From the NCBI GenBank assembly GCA_013391845.1, contig CP058414.1, forward strand, positions 1,226,501 to 1,290,500: 64,000 nt of DNA, written 5' to 3'. The notes below the pieces were generated by a model that saw only the letters and a list, made by a program, of their open reading frames with translations, was not told where the DNA came from and ran no database searches. Positions 34,575 through 43,796 of this stretch are shown in pieces. The stretch is from Pseudoalteromonas shioyasakiensis (GTDB taxonomy: Bacteria > Pseudomonadota > Gammaproteobacteria > Enterobacterales > Alteromonadaceae). The position numbers were made by a program, and so were the translations under genes. The first letter of the stretch is position 1, and the number at the start of each line of letters is the position of its first letter.

Positions 34575-36464
34575 ATGAGTCAGCAAAATTATAACGCCGA
34601 AGCAATTGAAGTCTTAAACGGGTTAGAGCCCGTAAAACGCCGCCCAGGTATGTATACCGATACGGTTCGTCCTAACCACTTAGGTCAAGAGGTTATCGAT
34701 AACAGTGTCGATGAAGCAATGGCAGGTCATGCAACAAAAATAGATGTCATCCTTCATGAAGATAACTCGCTTGAGGTTATCGATGATGGCCGTGGTATGC
34801 CAATTGATATACACCCAGAAGAGGGTATTCCGGGTGTGGAACTTATTTTTACCAAGCTGCACGCTGGTGGTAAGTTCTCTAATAAAAACTATCAGTTTTC
34901 AGGTGGTTTACACGGTGTAGGTATTTCGGTTGTGAATGCGCTATCGACTCGTGTTGAAGTTACCGTCCGTCGTGATGCACAGCAATTTCGCATGGCCTTT
35001 GAAAACGGCGATAAAGTTGAAGACTTAAACGTGATTGGCACTGTGGGCAAACGTAACACAGGTACAACCGTGCGTTTTTGGCCTGATGCCAGCTATTTTG
35101 ACTCAGCTAACTTCTCTCTTACTAAGCTTAATCATTTATTAAAAGCCAAAGCGGTATTATGCCCAGGCCTGCGCATTAAGTTTACCAACAAGCAAACTAA
35201 AGAAAGCCAAGAGTGGTATTACGAAACGGGCTTAAAAGACTATCTAGTTGAAGCAGTTAAAGGCTTTGAAGTATTACCAAAAGAACCTTTTATTGGTGAG
35301 TTTTCAAGCTCAACAGAAGGCGCTGACTGGGCTGTTGTGTGGCTACCAGAAGGTGGTGAATCGATCGCTGAGAGTTATGTTAACTTAATTCCTACCGCTC
35401 AAGGCGGTACGCATGTCAATGGCTTGCGTCAAGGCTTGCTTGAAGCGATGCGTGAATTCTGTGAATTCAGAAACTTATTACCACGAGGCGTAAAGCTTAC
35501 CCCAGATGATATCTGGGAGCGTTGTAGCTACGTATTGTCGGTTAAAATGCAAGACCCGCAGTTTGCAGGCCAAACGAAAGAGAAGTTATCATCTCGCTCA
35601 TGTGCTGCGTTTGTCTCGGGTGTGGTGAAAGACTCATTCAGTTTATGGTTAAACGAACATACTGAAACCGCTGAATTATTAGCTGAGCTATGTATCTCAA
35701 ATGCACAGCGCCGTTTACGTGCTGCTAAAAAAGTAGTGCGTAAGCGCATTACCTCAGGCCCTGCATTACCCGGTAAATTAACTGATTGTAGCGCTCAAGA
35801 TAATGACCGCACTGAACTGTTTTTAGTAGAGGGTGACTCTGCAGGTGGTTCAGCAAAACAAGCGCGCGACCGTGAATTCCAAGCAATTATGCCGCTGCGC
35901 GGTAAAATATTAAATACGTGGGAAGTTGAGTCAGGGCAAATTTTAGCATCACAAGAGGTGCATGATATTTCTGTGGCCCTTGGTATCGACCCTGACTCAA
36001 GTGATTTATCTGGTCTGCGTTATAACAAAATTTGTATTTTGGCCGATGCTGACTCGGATGGATTACACATTGCCACCTTGCTTTGTGCGCTGTTTGTTCG
36101 TCACTTTCCATCGCTAATAAAACAAGGCCACGTGTACGTAGCTATGCCTCCGCTATTTCGTATCGACATTGGTAAAGAGGTTTATTACGCCCTTGATGAA
36201 GATGAAAAGAACGGTATTTTAGCGCGCATTGAAGCCGAGAAAAAACGCGGTAAAGTCAATGTTCAACGCTTCAAAGGGTTAGGTGAAATGAATCCGTTAC
36301 AATTACGCGAAACGACCATGGATCCTAATACACGTCGTTTAGTGCAATTAACCTTGGACGAAGAAGAGCAAACTATGGAAATGATGGATATGTTACTTGC
36401 GAAGAAACGTTCGTCAGACCGCCGTCAGTGGTTAGAAGATCACGGTAACCGCGCTGAAGTTTAA
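34575..36464 (+). CDS. parE: ParE, DNA topoisomerase IV subunit B
   Basis: 629 residues, type IIA ATPase subunit. The GHKL ATP site is DNSVDEAMAGHA, DDGRGMP and GGLHGVG; the TOPRIM part has LVEGDSAGGSAKQ, LRGKILN and DADSDGLHIATL; the end has 'RFKGLGEMNPLQL'. The short C-terminal TOPRIM without the long GyrB insert and the AGGKF pattern point to ParE and not GyrB; location beside cpdA-yqiA agrees. With ParC it decatenates daughter chromosomes. Confidence 0.95.
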   Translation: MSQQNYNAEAIEVLNGLEPVKRRPGMYTDTVRPNHLGQEVIDNSVDEAMAGHATKIDVILHEDNSLEVIDDGRGMPIDIHPEEGIPGVELIFTKLHAGGKFSNKNYQFSGGLHGVGISVVNALSTRVEVTVRRDAQQFRMAFENGDKVEDLNVIGTVGKRNTGTTVRFWPDASYFDSANFSLTKLNHLLKAKAVLCPGLRIKFTNKQTKESQEWYYETGLKDYLVEAVKGFEVLPKEPFIGEFSSSTEGADWAVVWLPEGGESIAESYVNLIPTAQGGTHVNGLRQGLLEAMREFCEFRNLLPRGVKLTPDDIWERCSYVLSVKMQDPQFAGQTKEKLSSRSCAAFVSGVVKDSFSLWLNEHTETAELLAELCISNAQRRLRAAKKVVRKRITSGPALPGKLTDCSAQDNDRTELFLVEGDSAGGSAKQARDREFQAIMPLRGKILNTWEVESGQILASQEVHDISVALGIDPDSSDLSGLRYNKICILADADSDGLHIATLLCALFVRHFPSLIKQGHVYVAMPPLFRIDIGKEVYYALDEDEKNGILARIEAEKKRGKVNVQRFKGLGEMNPLQLRETTMDPNTRRLVQLTLDEEEQTMEMMDMLLAKKRSSDRRQWLEDHGNRAEV

Positions 36465-36516
36465 TAAAGTGTGTGGCAATCTAGTTTCTAGCAAAGAATT
36501 AAAGGGCAAGACAAAA

Positions 36517-37617
36517 ATGAAAAAAATACTGACCTCAATATTATCGCTGAGCTTGTTATCAGCGCCTGTAATGGCAAAAGATATTCTTGATAAGTTAACA
36601 GTTACTGATGGTTTTTCTATTAGTCTGTTTGCTGATGATGTTGAAAATGCGCGTCAAATAGCGGTTTCAAAAAGAGGCATTGTTTACGCAGGTTCCCGTA
36701 AAGCAGGAAATGTTTATGCTCTGATTGATCACAACAGTGATGGTGTGGCTGATAGAAAAATGGTTATTGCCACAGGTCTTGAAATGCCATCAGGTTTAGC
36801 AATCAAAGACGGTGACTTATATGTGGCTGAAGTGTCACGCATCATTCGCTTTAAAGACATCGATAAAAACCTAAAAGATCCAAAATTCGATGTGGTTTAC
36901 GACAAGTTTCCGACTGATCGTCACCATGGTTGGAAGTTCATTAGTTTTGCGCCAACGGGTGAGCTAATTGTGCCTGTGGGTGTGCCATGTAACATTTGTG
37001 CTGAAGACGACAAGTACGGTCGTATCTTTTCGTTAGATGTGGATACAAAAGAAATTAAAACAATCGCCAAAGGAGTTCGTAACTCAGTTGGTTTTGATTA
37101 TCATCCTACAACTAATGCATTTTGGTTCAGTGACAATGGCCGTGACATGATGGGTGATGATATGCCACCTTGTGAAATTAACCGTGTTGGTGAAGGTGAA
37201 GAGGGCGCCCATTATGGTTTCCCTTATGTTCACGCAGGTGCAATTTTAGATCCTGAGTTTGGTAAAGGTAAAAGTATTGCCGACTACAAATCACCAGCTC
37301 TTGCATTAGGTGCTCATGTTGCACCACTGGGTATTCATTTTTATAACGGCAAGCAGTTCCCTGCGAAATACAAAGAACAGCTGTTTGTTGCTGAGCATGG
37401 CTCTTGGAACCGCAGTAAAAAATCAGGCTATAGAGTGATGCTAGCGAATGTTGAGCAAGGTCGTATTACTAAGTACACCCCGTTCATCACAGGCTTTATG
37501 CAAAACGAAGAAACATTTGGTCGCCCAGTTGCATTTGCAGAGCTTGCAGATGGCAGCTTATTGATCTCAGACGACTTTGCTAACGCGATTTATCGTGTTA
37601 GTGCTAAGAAAAAATAG
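36517..37617 (+). CDS. PQQ-type sugar dehydrogenase (sorbosone dehydrogenase family), secreted
   Basis: 366 residues with a signal peptide (MKKILTSILSLSLLSAPVMA). The beta-propeller has 'PSGLAIKDGDLYVAEVSRIIRF', 'DRHHGWKFISFAPTGELIV', 'GVRNSVGFDYHP', 'WFSDNGRD' and 'EGAHYGFPYVHAG', as in soluble PQQ-dependent aldose or sorbosone dehydrogenases. The start at 36517 fits the signal peptide; the frame begins 16 codons earlier without one. It lies between parE and parC on the same strand, 52 bases after one and 10 before the other. PQQ biosynthesis genes are not in the window. Substrate unknown. Confidence 0.85.
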   Translation: MKKILTSILSLSLLSAPVMAKDILDKLTVTDGFSISLFADDVENARQIAVSKRGIVYAGSRKAGNVYALIDHNSDGVADRKMVIATGLEMPSGLAIKDGDLYVAEVSRIIRFKDIDKNLKDPKFDVVYDKFPTDRHHGWKFISFAPTGELIVPVGVPCNICAEDDKYGRIFSLDVDTKEIKTIAKGVRNSVGFDYHPTTNAFWFSDNGRDMMGDDMPPCEINRVGEGEEGAHYGFPYVHAGAILDPEFGKGKSIADYKSPALALGAHVAPLGIHFYNGKQFPAKYKEQLFVAEHGSWNRSKKSGYRVMLANVEQGRITKYTPFITGFMQNEETFGRPVAFAELADGSLLISDDFANAIYRVSAKKK

Positions 37618-37627
37618 GTAAGCGTTA

Positions 37628-39925
37628 ATGAGTGATACAGATACCTTGCTGATGCAAGGCGTAGAACAACAAACAATGGGGCGCTTTACTGAAGACGCCT
37701 ACTTAAACTACTCAATGTACGTCATTATGGACCGTGCTTTACCTCACGTAGGTGACGGTCTAAAACCTGTACAGCGTCGTATCATTTATGCAATGAGCGA
37801 ACTGGGGTTATCGGCGCAAGCAAAATATAAAAAATCAGCGCGTACCGTGGGTGATGTACTAGGTAAATACCACCCGCATGGTGATAGTGCTTGTTACGAA
37901 GCGATGGTGTTAATGGCACAGCCGTTTTCTTATCGCTACCCGCTGGTGGATGGTCAAGGTAACTGGGGGGCTGCGGATGATCCTAAGTCATTTGCTGCAA
38001 TGCGTTACACCGAAGCGCGTTTATCTAAGTTCTCAGAAGTTCTACTAAAAGAGCTTGGTCAAGGCACCGTAGATTGGACCGCAAACTTTGACGGCACACT
38101 CGATGAGCCAATGGTATTGCCTGCGCGTTTACCGCATATCTTACTTAATGGTGTAACCGGTATTGCAGTGGGTATGGCAACTGATATACCCCCACATAAT
38201 GTTCGTGAAGTTGCCAGTGCTTGTTGTTTATTACTTGATAAGCCAAAGACTGAAATCGAAGAGTTGCTTGAGTTAGTGCATGCGCCTGACTACCCAACAG
38301 AAGCTGAGATCATCACACCGAAAGACGATATTCGTAAGATTTATCAAACTGGACGTGGCTCTATCAAGATGCGTGCAATTTACACTGAAGAGCAAGGCGA
38401 CATTGTGATCACTGCGCTGCCTCACCAGTGTTCAGGTGCAAAAGTGCTCGAGCAAATAGCAGCTCAAATGAATGCTAAAAAGCTGCCGATGGTTGCGGAT
38501 TTACGTGACGAATCTGATCACGAAAATCCAACCCGTATTGTAATTGTTCCACGCTCAAACCGCATTAAAGCTGAGCCATTAATGGCTCACTTATTTGCAA
38601 CCACAGATTTAGAAAAAAACTACCGTGTAAACCTAAACATGCTTGGCCTTGATGGTCGTCCGCAAGTTAAAGATTTACGTAGTATCTTAACAGAGTGGTT
38701 AACGTTCCGCCGCGAAACAGTTCGCCGTCGCTTACAACACCGTTTAGATAAAGTACTCGCACGCTTACATATTTTAGAAGGTTTATTAACGGCTTTTTTA
38801 AACATTGATGAAGTCATCGAAATTATCCGTACTGAAGATAAACCAAAGCCTGTTTTAATGGAGCGTTTTGGTTTAACTGATATTCAAGCGGAAGCGATTT
38901 TAGAGTTAAAACTACGTCATTTAGCAAAACTTGAAGAGTTCAAGATAAAAGGTGAGCAAGATGAGCTTGCGCTTGAGCGTGACAAGTTAGAGCAAACTCT
39001 TGGTTCAGAGCGTCGTATGTCGACCTTGATGAAAAAAGAAATCCAAGAAGCGGCTGAAATGTACGGTGATGAACGTCGCTCGCCAGTCGTTGAGCGTGTC
39101 GAAGCTAAAGCACTTAGTGAAAAAGATCTTATCCCTTCAGAGTCAGTCACCGTTGTATTATCTGAAAAAGGCTGGGCTCGTGTCGGTAAAGGTCATGATT
39201 TAGATGTTGAAGGACTAAGTTATAAATCAGGCGACAGCTATAAAGCCTCTGCGCGAGGTAAGAGTAATCAGCCAGCAGTGTTCCTTGACTCAAGTGGTCG
39301 TGCTTTTGCGACTGATGCGCATAGCCTACCTTCAGCACGAAGCCAAGGTGAGCCTATGACTGGGCGTTTTAATTTAAGTTCTGGCGCTAACTTTGAGCAT
39401 GTGGTGATGGCAGAAGATAACCAAGTGTTGTTAATGGCTTCAGATGCGGGTTACGGCTTTATTAGCGACTTTAAAGATCTTGTGAGTAAGAACAAAAACG
39501 GTAAAGCGCTGGTTAGCGTACCTAAAGGCGGTGAATTACTCGCGCCAATTAGAGTTACTGATGTAGCGACAGATTACTGTATGGCTATTTCTAACGAAGG
39601 CCGAATGTTGTTATTCCCACTGCGCGATCTACCTAAGCTTAGTAAGGGTAAAGGAAATAAGATTATTTCTATTCCTAGTGCGAAAGTACAAGCTCGTGAA
39701 GAGTTCGTAAAAGTGCTCGCGGTTGTACCAGAAGGCAGTAGTGTAACCTTACATGCAGGAAAGCGAAAACTGACACTTAAACCAAGTGATCTTGAGCATT
39801 ACCATGGCGAACGGGGTAGGCGAGGTAACAAGTTACCGCGTGGTCTACAACGGGTAGATGAAGCTGTTATTGAATTTACACAAGTTGATGATAATGAAGA
39901 GCCAACTTCAGAAGTAACAGAATAA
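37628..39925 (+). CDS. parC: ParC, DNA topoisomerase IV subunit A
   Basis: 765 residues. The breakage-reunion domain has '[29 protein letters not shown]' and the quinolone region '[22 protein letters not shown]'; the active tyrosine is in '[13 protein letters not shown]'. Ser at the position equal to E. coli ParC S80 (HGDSA) is unchanged, so no classic resistance change is visible there. The C-terminal part carries the DNA-wrapping blades in the short ParC form. A strong terminator follows the stop. Confidence 0.95.
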   Translation: MSDTDTLLMQGVEQQTMGRFTEDAYLNYSMYVIMDRALPHVGDGLKPVQRRIIYAMSELGLSAQAKYKKSARTVGDVLGKYHPHGDSACYEAMVLMAQPFSYRYPLVDGQGNWGAADDPKSFAAMRYTEARLSKFSEVLLKELGQGTVDWTANFDGTLDEPMVLPARLPHILLNGVTGIAVGMATDIPPHNVREVASACCLLLDKPKTEIEELLELVHAPDYPTEAEIITPKDDIRKIYQTGRGSIKMRAIYTEEQGDIVITALPHQCSGAKVLEQIAAQMNAKKLPMVADLRDESDHENPTRIVIVPRSNRIKAEPLMAHLFATTDLEKNYRVNLNMLGLDGRPQVKDLRSILTEWLTFRRETVRRRLQHRLDKVLARLHILEGLLTAFLNIDEVIEIIRTEDKPKPVLMERFGLTDIQAEAILELKLRHLAKLEEFKIKGEQDELALERDKLEQTLGSERRMSTLMKKEIQEAAEMYGDERRSPVVERVEAKALSEKDLIPSESVTVVLSEKGWARVGKGHDLDVEGLSYKSGDSYKASARGKSNQPAVFLDSSGRAFATDAHSLPSARSQGEPMTGRFNLSSGANFEHVVMAEDNQVLLMASDAGYGFISDFKDLVSKNKNGKALVSVPKGGELLAPIRVTDVATDYCMAISNEGRMLLFPLRDLPKLSKGKGNKIISIPSAKVQAREEFVKVLAVVPEGSSVTLHAGKRKLTLKPSDLEHYHGERGRRGNKLPRGLQRVDEAVIEFTQVDDNEEPTSEVTE

Positions 39926-39926
39926 A

Positions 39927-39954
39927 AATAAGGCCCGAAAGGGCCTTATTTTTT
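39927..39954. terminator. Bidirectional terminator between parC and the M66 protease gene
   Basis: AATAAGGCCC, loop GAAA, GGGCCTTATT then TTTT. The A-run on the left gives a T-run on the minus strand, so one hairpin serves both convergent genes. Confidence 0.92.
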
Positions 39955-39956
39955 CA

Positions 39957-42272
39957 TCAATTCGCTATAACTTTCATTGATGCCGGTTTAGAAAAGTTAA
40001 GATAATGACCATTATCAGCTTTTACTTCCATTAATTCCTGATGACTTGTATGCCCGGTAAATTGAGCTGTTCGTCGATAAGAGAGGTTCGGCCAATCTGA
40101 TAATACAACGGCTACACCGGGGGCTGCTTTTATATAAACTGGGTGTTTATAAATAAAAGAAGGTAGTTTGTAATCAGAGCGTTCATTTGCACTGAGGCAG
40201 TACTCACTTTGATCTATTAAGCTCACAATACAACCTAAGGCTTCTTTTGAACTAAAAACGCGCATTGATCTTGGCTTAGAAAAGTCAAGGTAATGGCCAT
40301 TTTTAGCAAGTACTTTTTTAAGTTTTTCATGTTCAACAGTTCCATTGAACGTAGCTATACGGTTATAAGACAAATTAGTGTAATCAGATAACATGACTTG
40401 CAAACCTTGTGGTGCTCTTACATAAATTGGCTTTTTGTGCACAAATGCAGGTAAAGAACTTACTTTTTGCCCATCCTCAAGACAAAACTCCTCATTTGTT
40501 TCAATATTAACAATACAGGCTTTTGGCTTGTCGAATGTACTGACTATCGAGGTTGCTAAATTTTGTTTTGCGGGTTTTAAATTTTTAGCTGCTAAGATAT
40601 TTGAACCACAGTGAATCGAAGCAAAAACAGGATTAGCAGACTGTTCGATATTGATATGAAACTTATTCATTTTATCTGTATTTAATCGATTCTCAGGCAA
40701 ATTAAAAGTTTTTGTACCTGCTTTTTCAGTGACCACAATTAATTGGCAGCTAGACTTTGCAAAGTTATCTTTATACACCGCACCAGATGAGCCATGAAGC
40801 GCAGGATAGATAAAGCTTGAAAGTTGCTTGTTGGGATCATAAAAGCCAATCAGAGTCGTAATGGCAACATCTTGCTTGTAAGGTGTTCTTTGCAAATTAC
40901 TCTTCGTATTTGTATCTACTACAATATTACTCCACGGTTCCATTTTTTTACTAACAGGATTCCATTTTGTGAAACCTGTCATTGAACTTGGAGAAAAATT
41001 AGCTTTGCTTTCAAAAAAACGCTGAATACGATTTAGCTCATATGGAGTGTGTAACGTATATTTATTGAATTCGTAATACATTGGCCCACCACCAGACATT
41101 GATCCTTTACCATATTGGTGGCCATTAAAAGACGCAATACACGTTTCCTTATAGCAACGGTCTTTGTAAGTTACTATAGATGAAAAGTTAGGTATAAATT
41201 TATCTAAATCCGCATCCCAACCCCAGGTTGAGTTACGTTCATCCGCAGGACGATGCAACACACCATCTACACCACCAGGGTAGTGTCCCATACCATAATT
41301 ATGGCCAAGTTCATGGCTAAACTCATTTCCTTCAGAGCGGCGCAAGGTGACCATTCCAGCCCCTCCGGATAAACCATGAACAAAAATACCGTTACTATAT
41401 TTACCGATAGCATTATGAGCGGTTAATTGTGCACTACTGAATGGATGTGAAGTGGGACCAGACATTCCTGAAGCGTTAATTCCATAGTTAGCGTTATTAA
41501 TACCGTGGGAAAATAAGTTCTTTGCGATTTGATGACGCATATCACCGCTATAAACCCCTCCTTTACTCGGATCTGAGTCGGTAAGTAAGTTACCATTTGG
41601 CAACATTACTTCAGTAAGGTAAATCGGCTCGAACTTATTAACTGTTAATTTACTGAGCGGGACTTGTTGGAAATACTGTCGATGTAAGTCTGGATCATTT
41701 TGAAATGTGAATTTGTCACGATAAGGCGTAAGTAAACCAATATCTATTGTGTTAATGATTAAGTTTGAGCTTCCACCTACAGTAACGTTCTTCAGCTCTC
41801 CTTGTTTCTCTTCAAACTGGAAAGAGAGGCGCATATTTGGTTTAACAACAGATGCGGGGACTATAGTTGAAAATGTGTCTTCACTATAACTAATTGGATT
41901 GTCACTATCTTCAAACCCAAAAGGTTTAGTGAAGTTTTCTGGCGAGCGCATATATGTTTGGTAAAGCAGGCTATTATTGTGATCAAGTACGCTTAATATA
42001 ATTTTTGCATCATTATTCAATTTATCATGTGGCTTAAACATGATCATCGTTCTTCGTTCGGCTACCAAGTGAGGTTGAATGTCGTCTTCAACCCCATTTT
42101 GTGATGGCGTAATTGAGTTTTGTGCAAAAAGGACCGTGGCTGGGAAGTTTCCTGTTGTGTCACTATGAAACTCGTTTTGATTAAATGTATTGGTCTGTAA
42201 GGCCGATGCATTAAAGGAGTGACACAAAGCAAATGAGCCAAGTAACGCTATGACTATAGGAGTTTTTTTCAT
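39957..42272 (-). CDS. Secreted M66 (StcE/TagA-like) zinc metalloprotease with duplicated C-terminal domain
   Basis: 771 residues from the ATG at 42272, with signal peptide ending FNASA. The active site is HELGHNYGMGH (H320, E321, H324, H330), the metzincin-like motif of peptidase family M66, followed by a conserved HYPGGVDG. Known M66 members (StcE of E. coli O157, TagA/ToxR-regulated proteins of Vibrio) cut mucin-type O-glycoproteins. The C-terminus holds two similar domains, about residues 586-675 and 681-770, each with an 'C-I-V ... LSD-W/Y-x-NLSY-x-R ... NGHYL-D/N-FSKP' plan; a beta/gamma-crystallin-like fold is possible but only inferred. Neighbouring genes are housekeeping. Confidence 0.88.
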   Translation of the reverse strand: MKKTPIVIALLGSFALCHSFNASALQTNTFNQNEFHSDTTGNFPATVLFAQNSITPSQNGVEDDIQPHLVAERRTMIMFKPHDKLNNDAKIILSVLDHNNSLLYQTYMRSPENFTKPFGFEDSDNPISYSEDTFSTIVPASVVKPNMRLSFQFEEKQGELKNVTVGGSSNLIINTIDIGLLTPYRDKFTFQNDPDLHRQYFQQVPLSKLTVNKFEPIYLTEVMLPNGNLLTDSDPSKGGVYSGDMRHQIAKNLFSHGINNANYGINASGMSGPTSHPFSSAQLTAHNAIGKYSNGIFVHGLSGGAGMVTLRRSEGNEFSHELGHNYGMGHYPGGVDGVLHRPADERNSTWGWDADLDKFIPNFSSIVTYKDRCYKETCIASFNGHQYGKGSMSGGGPMYYEFNKYTLHTPYELNRIQRFFESKANFSPSSMTGFTKWNPVSKKMEPWSNIVVDTNTKSNLQRTPYKQDVAITTLIGFYDPNKQLSSFIYPALHGSSGAVYKDNFAKSSCQLIVVTEKAGTKTFNLPENRLNTDKMNKFHINIEQSANPVFASIHCGSNILAAKNLKPAKQNLATSIVSTFDKPKACIVNIETNEEFCLEDGQKVSSLPAFVHKKPIYVRAPQGLQVMLSDYTNLSYNRIATFNGTVEHEKLKKVLAKNGHYLDFSKPRSMRVFSSKEALGCIVSLIDQSEYCLSANERSDYKLPSFIYKHPVYIKAAPGVAVVLSDWPNLSYRRTAQFTGHTSHQELMEVKADNGHYLNFSKPASMKVIAN

Positions 42273-42544
42273 TAGCACTTACCGTTTTTTGTAGTTTATA
42301 AATAGGGTAGGGGTATGAAAAAGTTAGCATTTTAAAAGCCATTACTCTTTAAGAGGCTTCATAATTTTTTTTGAGAAAAATCTGTAAATACAAAGAGGCC
42401 TCTCACGTTTGTTTGTCGTTTTTATGCTCATTATTTGTAGTGAAATGATGATATATTGCTTAGGCTTACACATGTGCGCTTAAAGCTATGGCTATGGCAC
42501 TTTTCACGTTATAATGCGCGCTGTTTAGTACGAGGAGAATTCGT

Positions 42545-43258
42545 TTGTTAGCTTTTTTTCGCATCATTTTCATGGCTTTATTTATAATTTTAAGCTGTGT
42601 GTTTGGTTTGCTCTTATGTATTGTTAAGCCATTTCATACCAATAATGTACATATTATTTCAGGTTGGTTTTGCAAGGTAGCTAAAATTTTAGGTGTAAAA
42701 CTTGAGCTTAAATACCACGATGATCCAAAAAATATAGGCCCTGCTGTATATGTGGCAAATCATCAAAATAACTATGACCTATTCACTTTACCTGCCATGG
42801 TGCCAGAGAACTGCGTAAGCCTAGGTAAAAAAAGCCTTAAATGGATCCCGTTTTTTGGTCAGCTGTATTGGTTATCGGGTAACATATTGATTGACCGTGC
42901 AAATCGTTCAAAAGCCGCAGGCACAATTTCTAAATCAGCTGAGAAAATAAAACAAAAAGGTCTATCTGTTTGGATGTTTCCTGAGGGCACACGAAGCTAT
43001 GGTCGTGGTTTATTACCTTTTAAAACAGGGGCATTTCACACAGCAATGAGTGCTGATGTGCCCGTTGTGCCAGTTTGTATGAGTACAACGCACAAAACTA
43101 TTAAGCTAAATCGCTGGGATAATGGTACAATTTACCTCGAAATGTTAGCGCCGATTTATCTTGATAAAGACGTATCTGCTCGTGACCATGCTTCACATGT
43201 TCATCAGATTATGGCTGCTAAAATAACTGAATTAGATGCTCAAGTGAGAAACAAATAA
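42545..43258 (+). CDS. plsC: PlsC, 1-acyl-sn-glycerol-3-phosphate acyltransferase
   Basis: 237 residues starting at a TTG with a good site (CGAGGAGAATTCG). An N-terminal membrane helix (IIFMALFIILSCVFGLLLCIV) precedes the acyltransferase core with the H-x4-D box VANHQNNYDLFTL and the glycerolphosphate motif FPEGTRSYGRGLLPFKTGAF. It makes phosphatidic acid. It overlaps rraB by one base. Confidence 0.92.
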   Translation: MLAFFRIIFMALFIILSCVFGLLLCIVKPFHTNNVHIISGWFCKVAKILGVKLELKYHDDPKNIGPAVYVANHQNNYDLFTLPAMVPENCVSLGKKSLKWIPFFGQLYWLSGNILIDRANRSKAAGTISKSAEKIKQKGLSVWMFPEGTRSYGRGLLPFKTGAFHTAMSADVPVVPVCMSTTHKTIKLNRWDNGTIYLEMLAPIYLDKDVSARDHASHVHQIMAAKITELDAQVRNK

Positions 43259-43593
43259 TGGAAAATTGGCGCGAAATTACTGAAGACATCGTTACTTCAT
43301 TACTTGAAGATGGCTCAGATCCTGAAGTACTTTATGAAGTGGAACACCACTTTGTTAGCGAAAATTTTGAAAAGTTAGAGCAAGCAGCTTTAGCCGCTTT
43401 TAAACTAGGCTACGATGTTGAAGAGCCAGCTGAACTTGAGCTAGAAGACGGCGAGAAAGTATGGAGCTTTGACGTGGTTGTTGAGTGTGAGCTTGACGTA
43501 GAAGCTATTATGGAAGATGTCGATAAGCTAGAAGCACTTGCTCAGCAAACAGGTGTTGAATACGACGGCTGGGGCACTTACTTTCAGGAATAA
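43258..43593 (+). CDS. rraB: RraB, regulator of RNase E activity
   Basis: 111 residues, acidic, matching RraB: 'LLEDGSDPEVLYEVEHHF', 'LEQAALAAFKLGYDVEEPAELELEDG' and the end 'VEYDGWGTYFQE'. RraB binds RNase E and inhibits RNA turnover. It lacks the acidic C-terminal tail of the E. coli protein (138 residues). The ATG overlaps the plsC stop (TAATG). Confidence 0.92.
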   Translation: MENWREITEDIVTSLLEDGSDPEVLYEVEHHFVSENFEKLEQAALAAFKLGYDVEEPAELELEDGEKVWSFDVVVECELDVEAIMEDVDKLEALAQQTGVEYDGWGTYFQE

Positions 43594-43605
43594 ACAGCTA
43601 GAGAG

Positions 43606-43702
43606 CTGTCAGCTATCAGCCGTCAGCTTTCAGGGATAAAGTTAGCGAGTTGCTACTTTCTAACTTTCCCCTAGAAACTTTCTAACTTCCTCCTTTCTAA
43701 CT
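43606..43702. repeat. Intergenic heptamer array and CTTTCTAACT repeats, 203-bp gap between rraB and the HD-GYP gene
   Basis: Four direct 7-bp units stand without gaps from 43606 to 43633: CTGTCAG, CTATCAG, CCGTCAG and CTTTCAG (consensus CTnTCAG). After them CTTTCTAACT occurs three times (43656, 43678, 43693), the distances being 22 and 15, close to multiples of seven. No open frame or terminator is seen. The array shares the sequence GCTATCAGCCG with the one at 57162-57238. Confidence 0.8.
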
Positions 43703-43796
43703 CATACCTATTTCGTATTCGCTAGCCAATCTATAGACATTTGTAATCAATTAGCGATAATAAAAAACTCGATGTTTTTATGCGCTAAGCTCACAT

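Noticed and set aside
37880..37930. Fluoroquinolone-resistance change in ParC
   Set aside because: The serine in HGDSA, equal to E. coli S80, is the wild-type residue, as far as can be read by eye.
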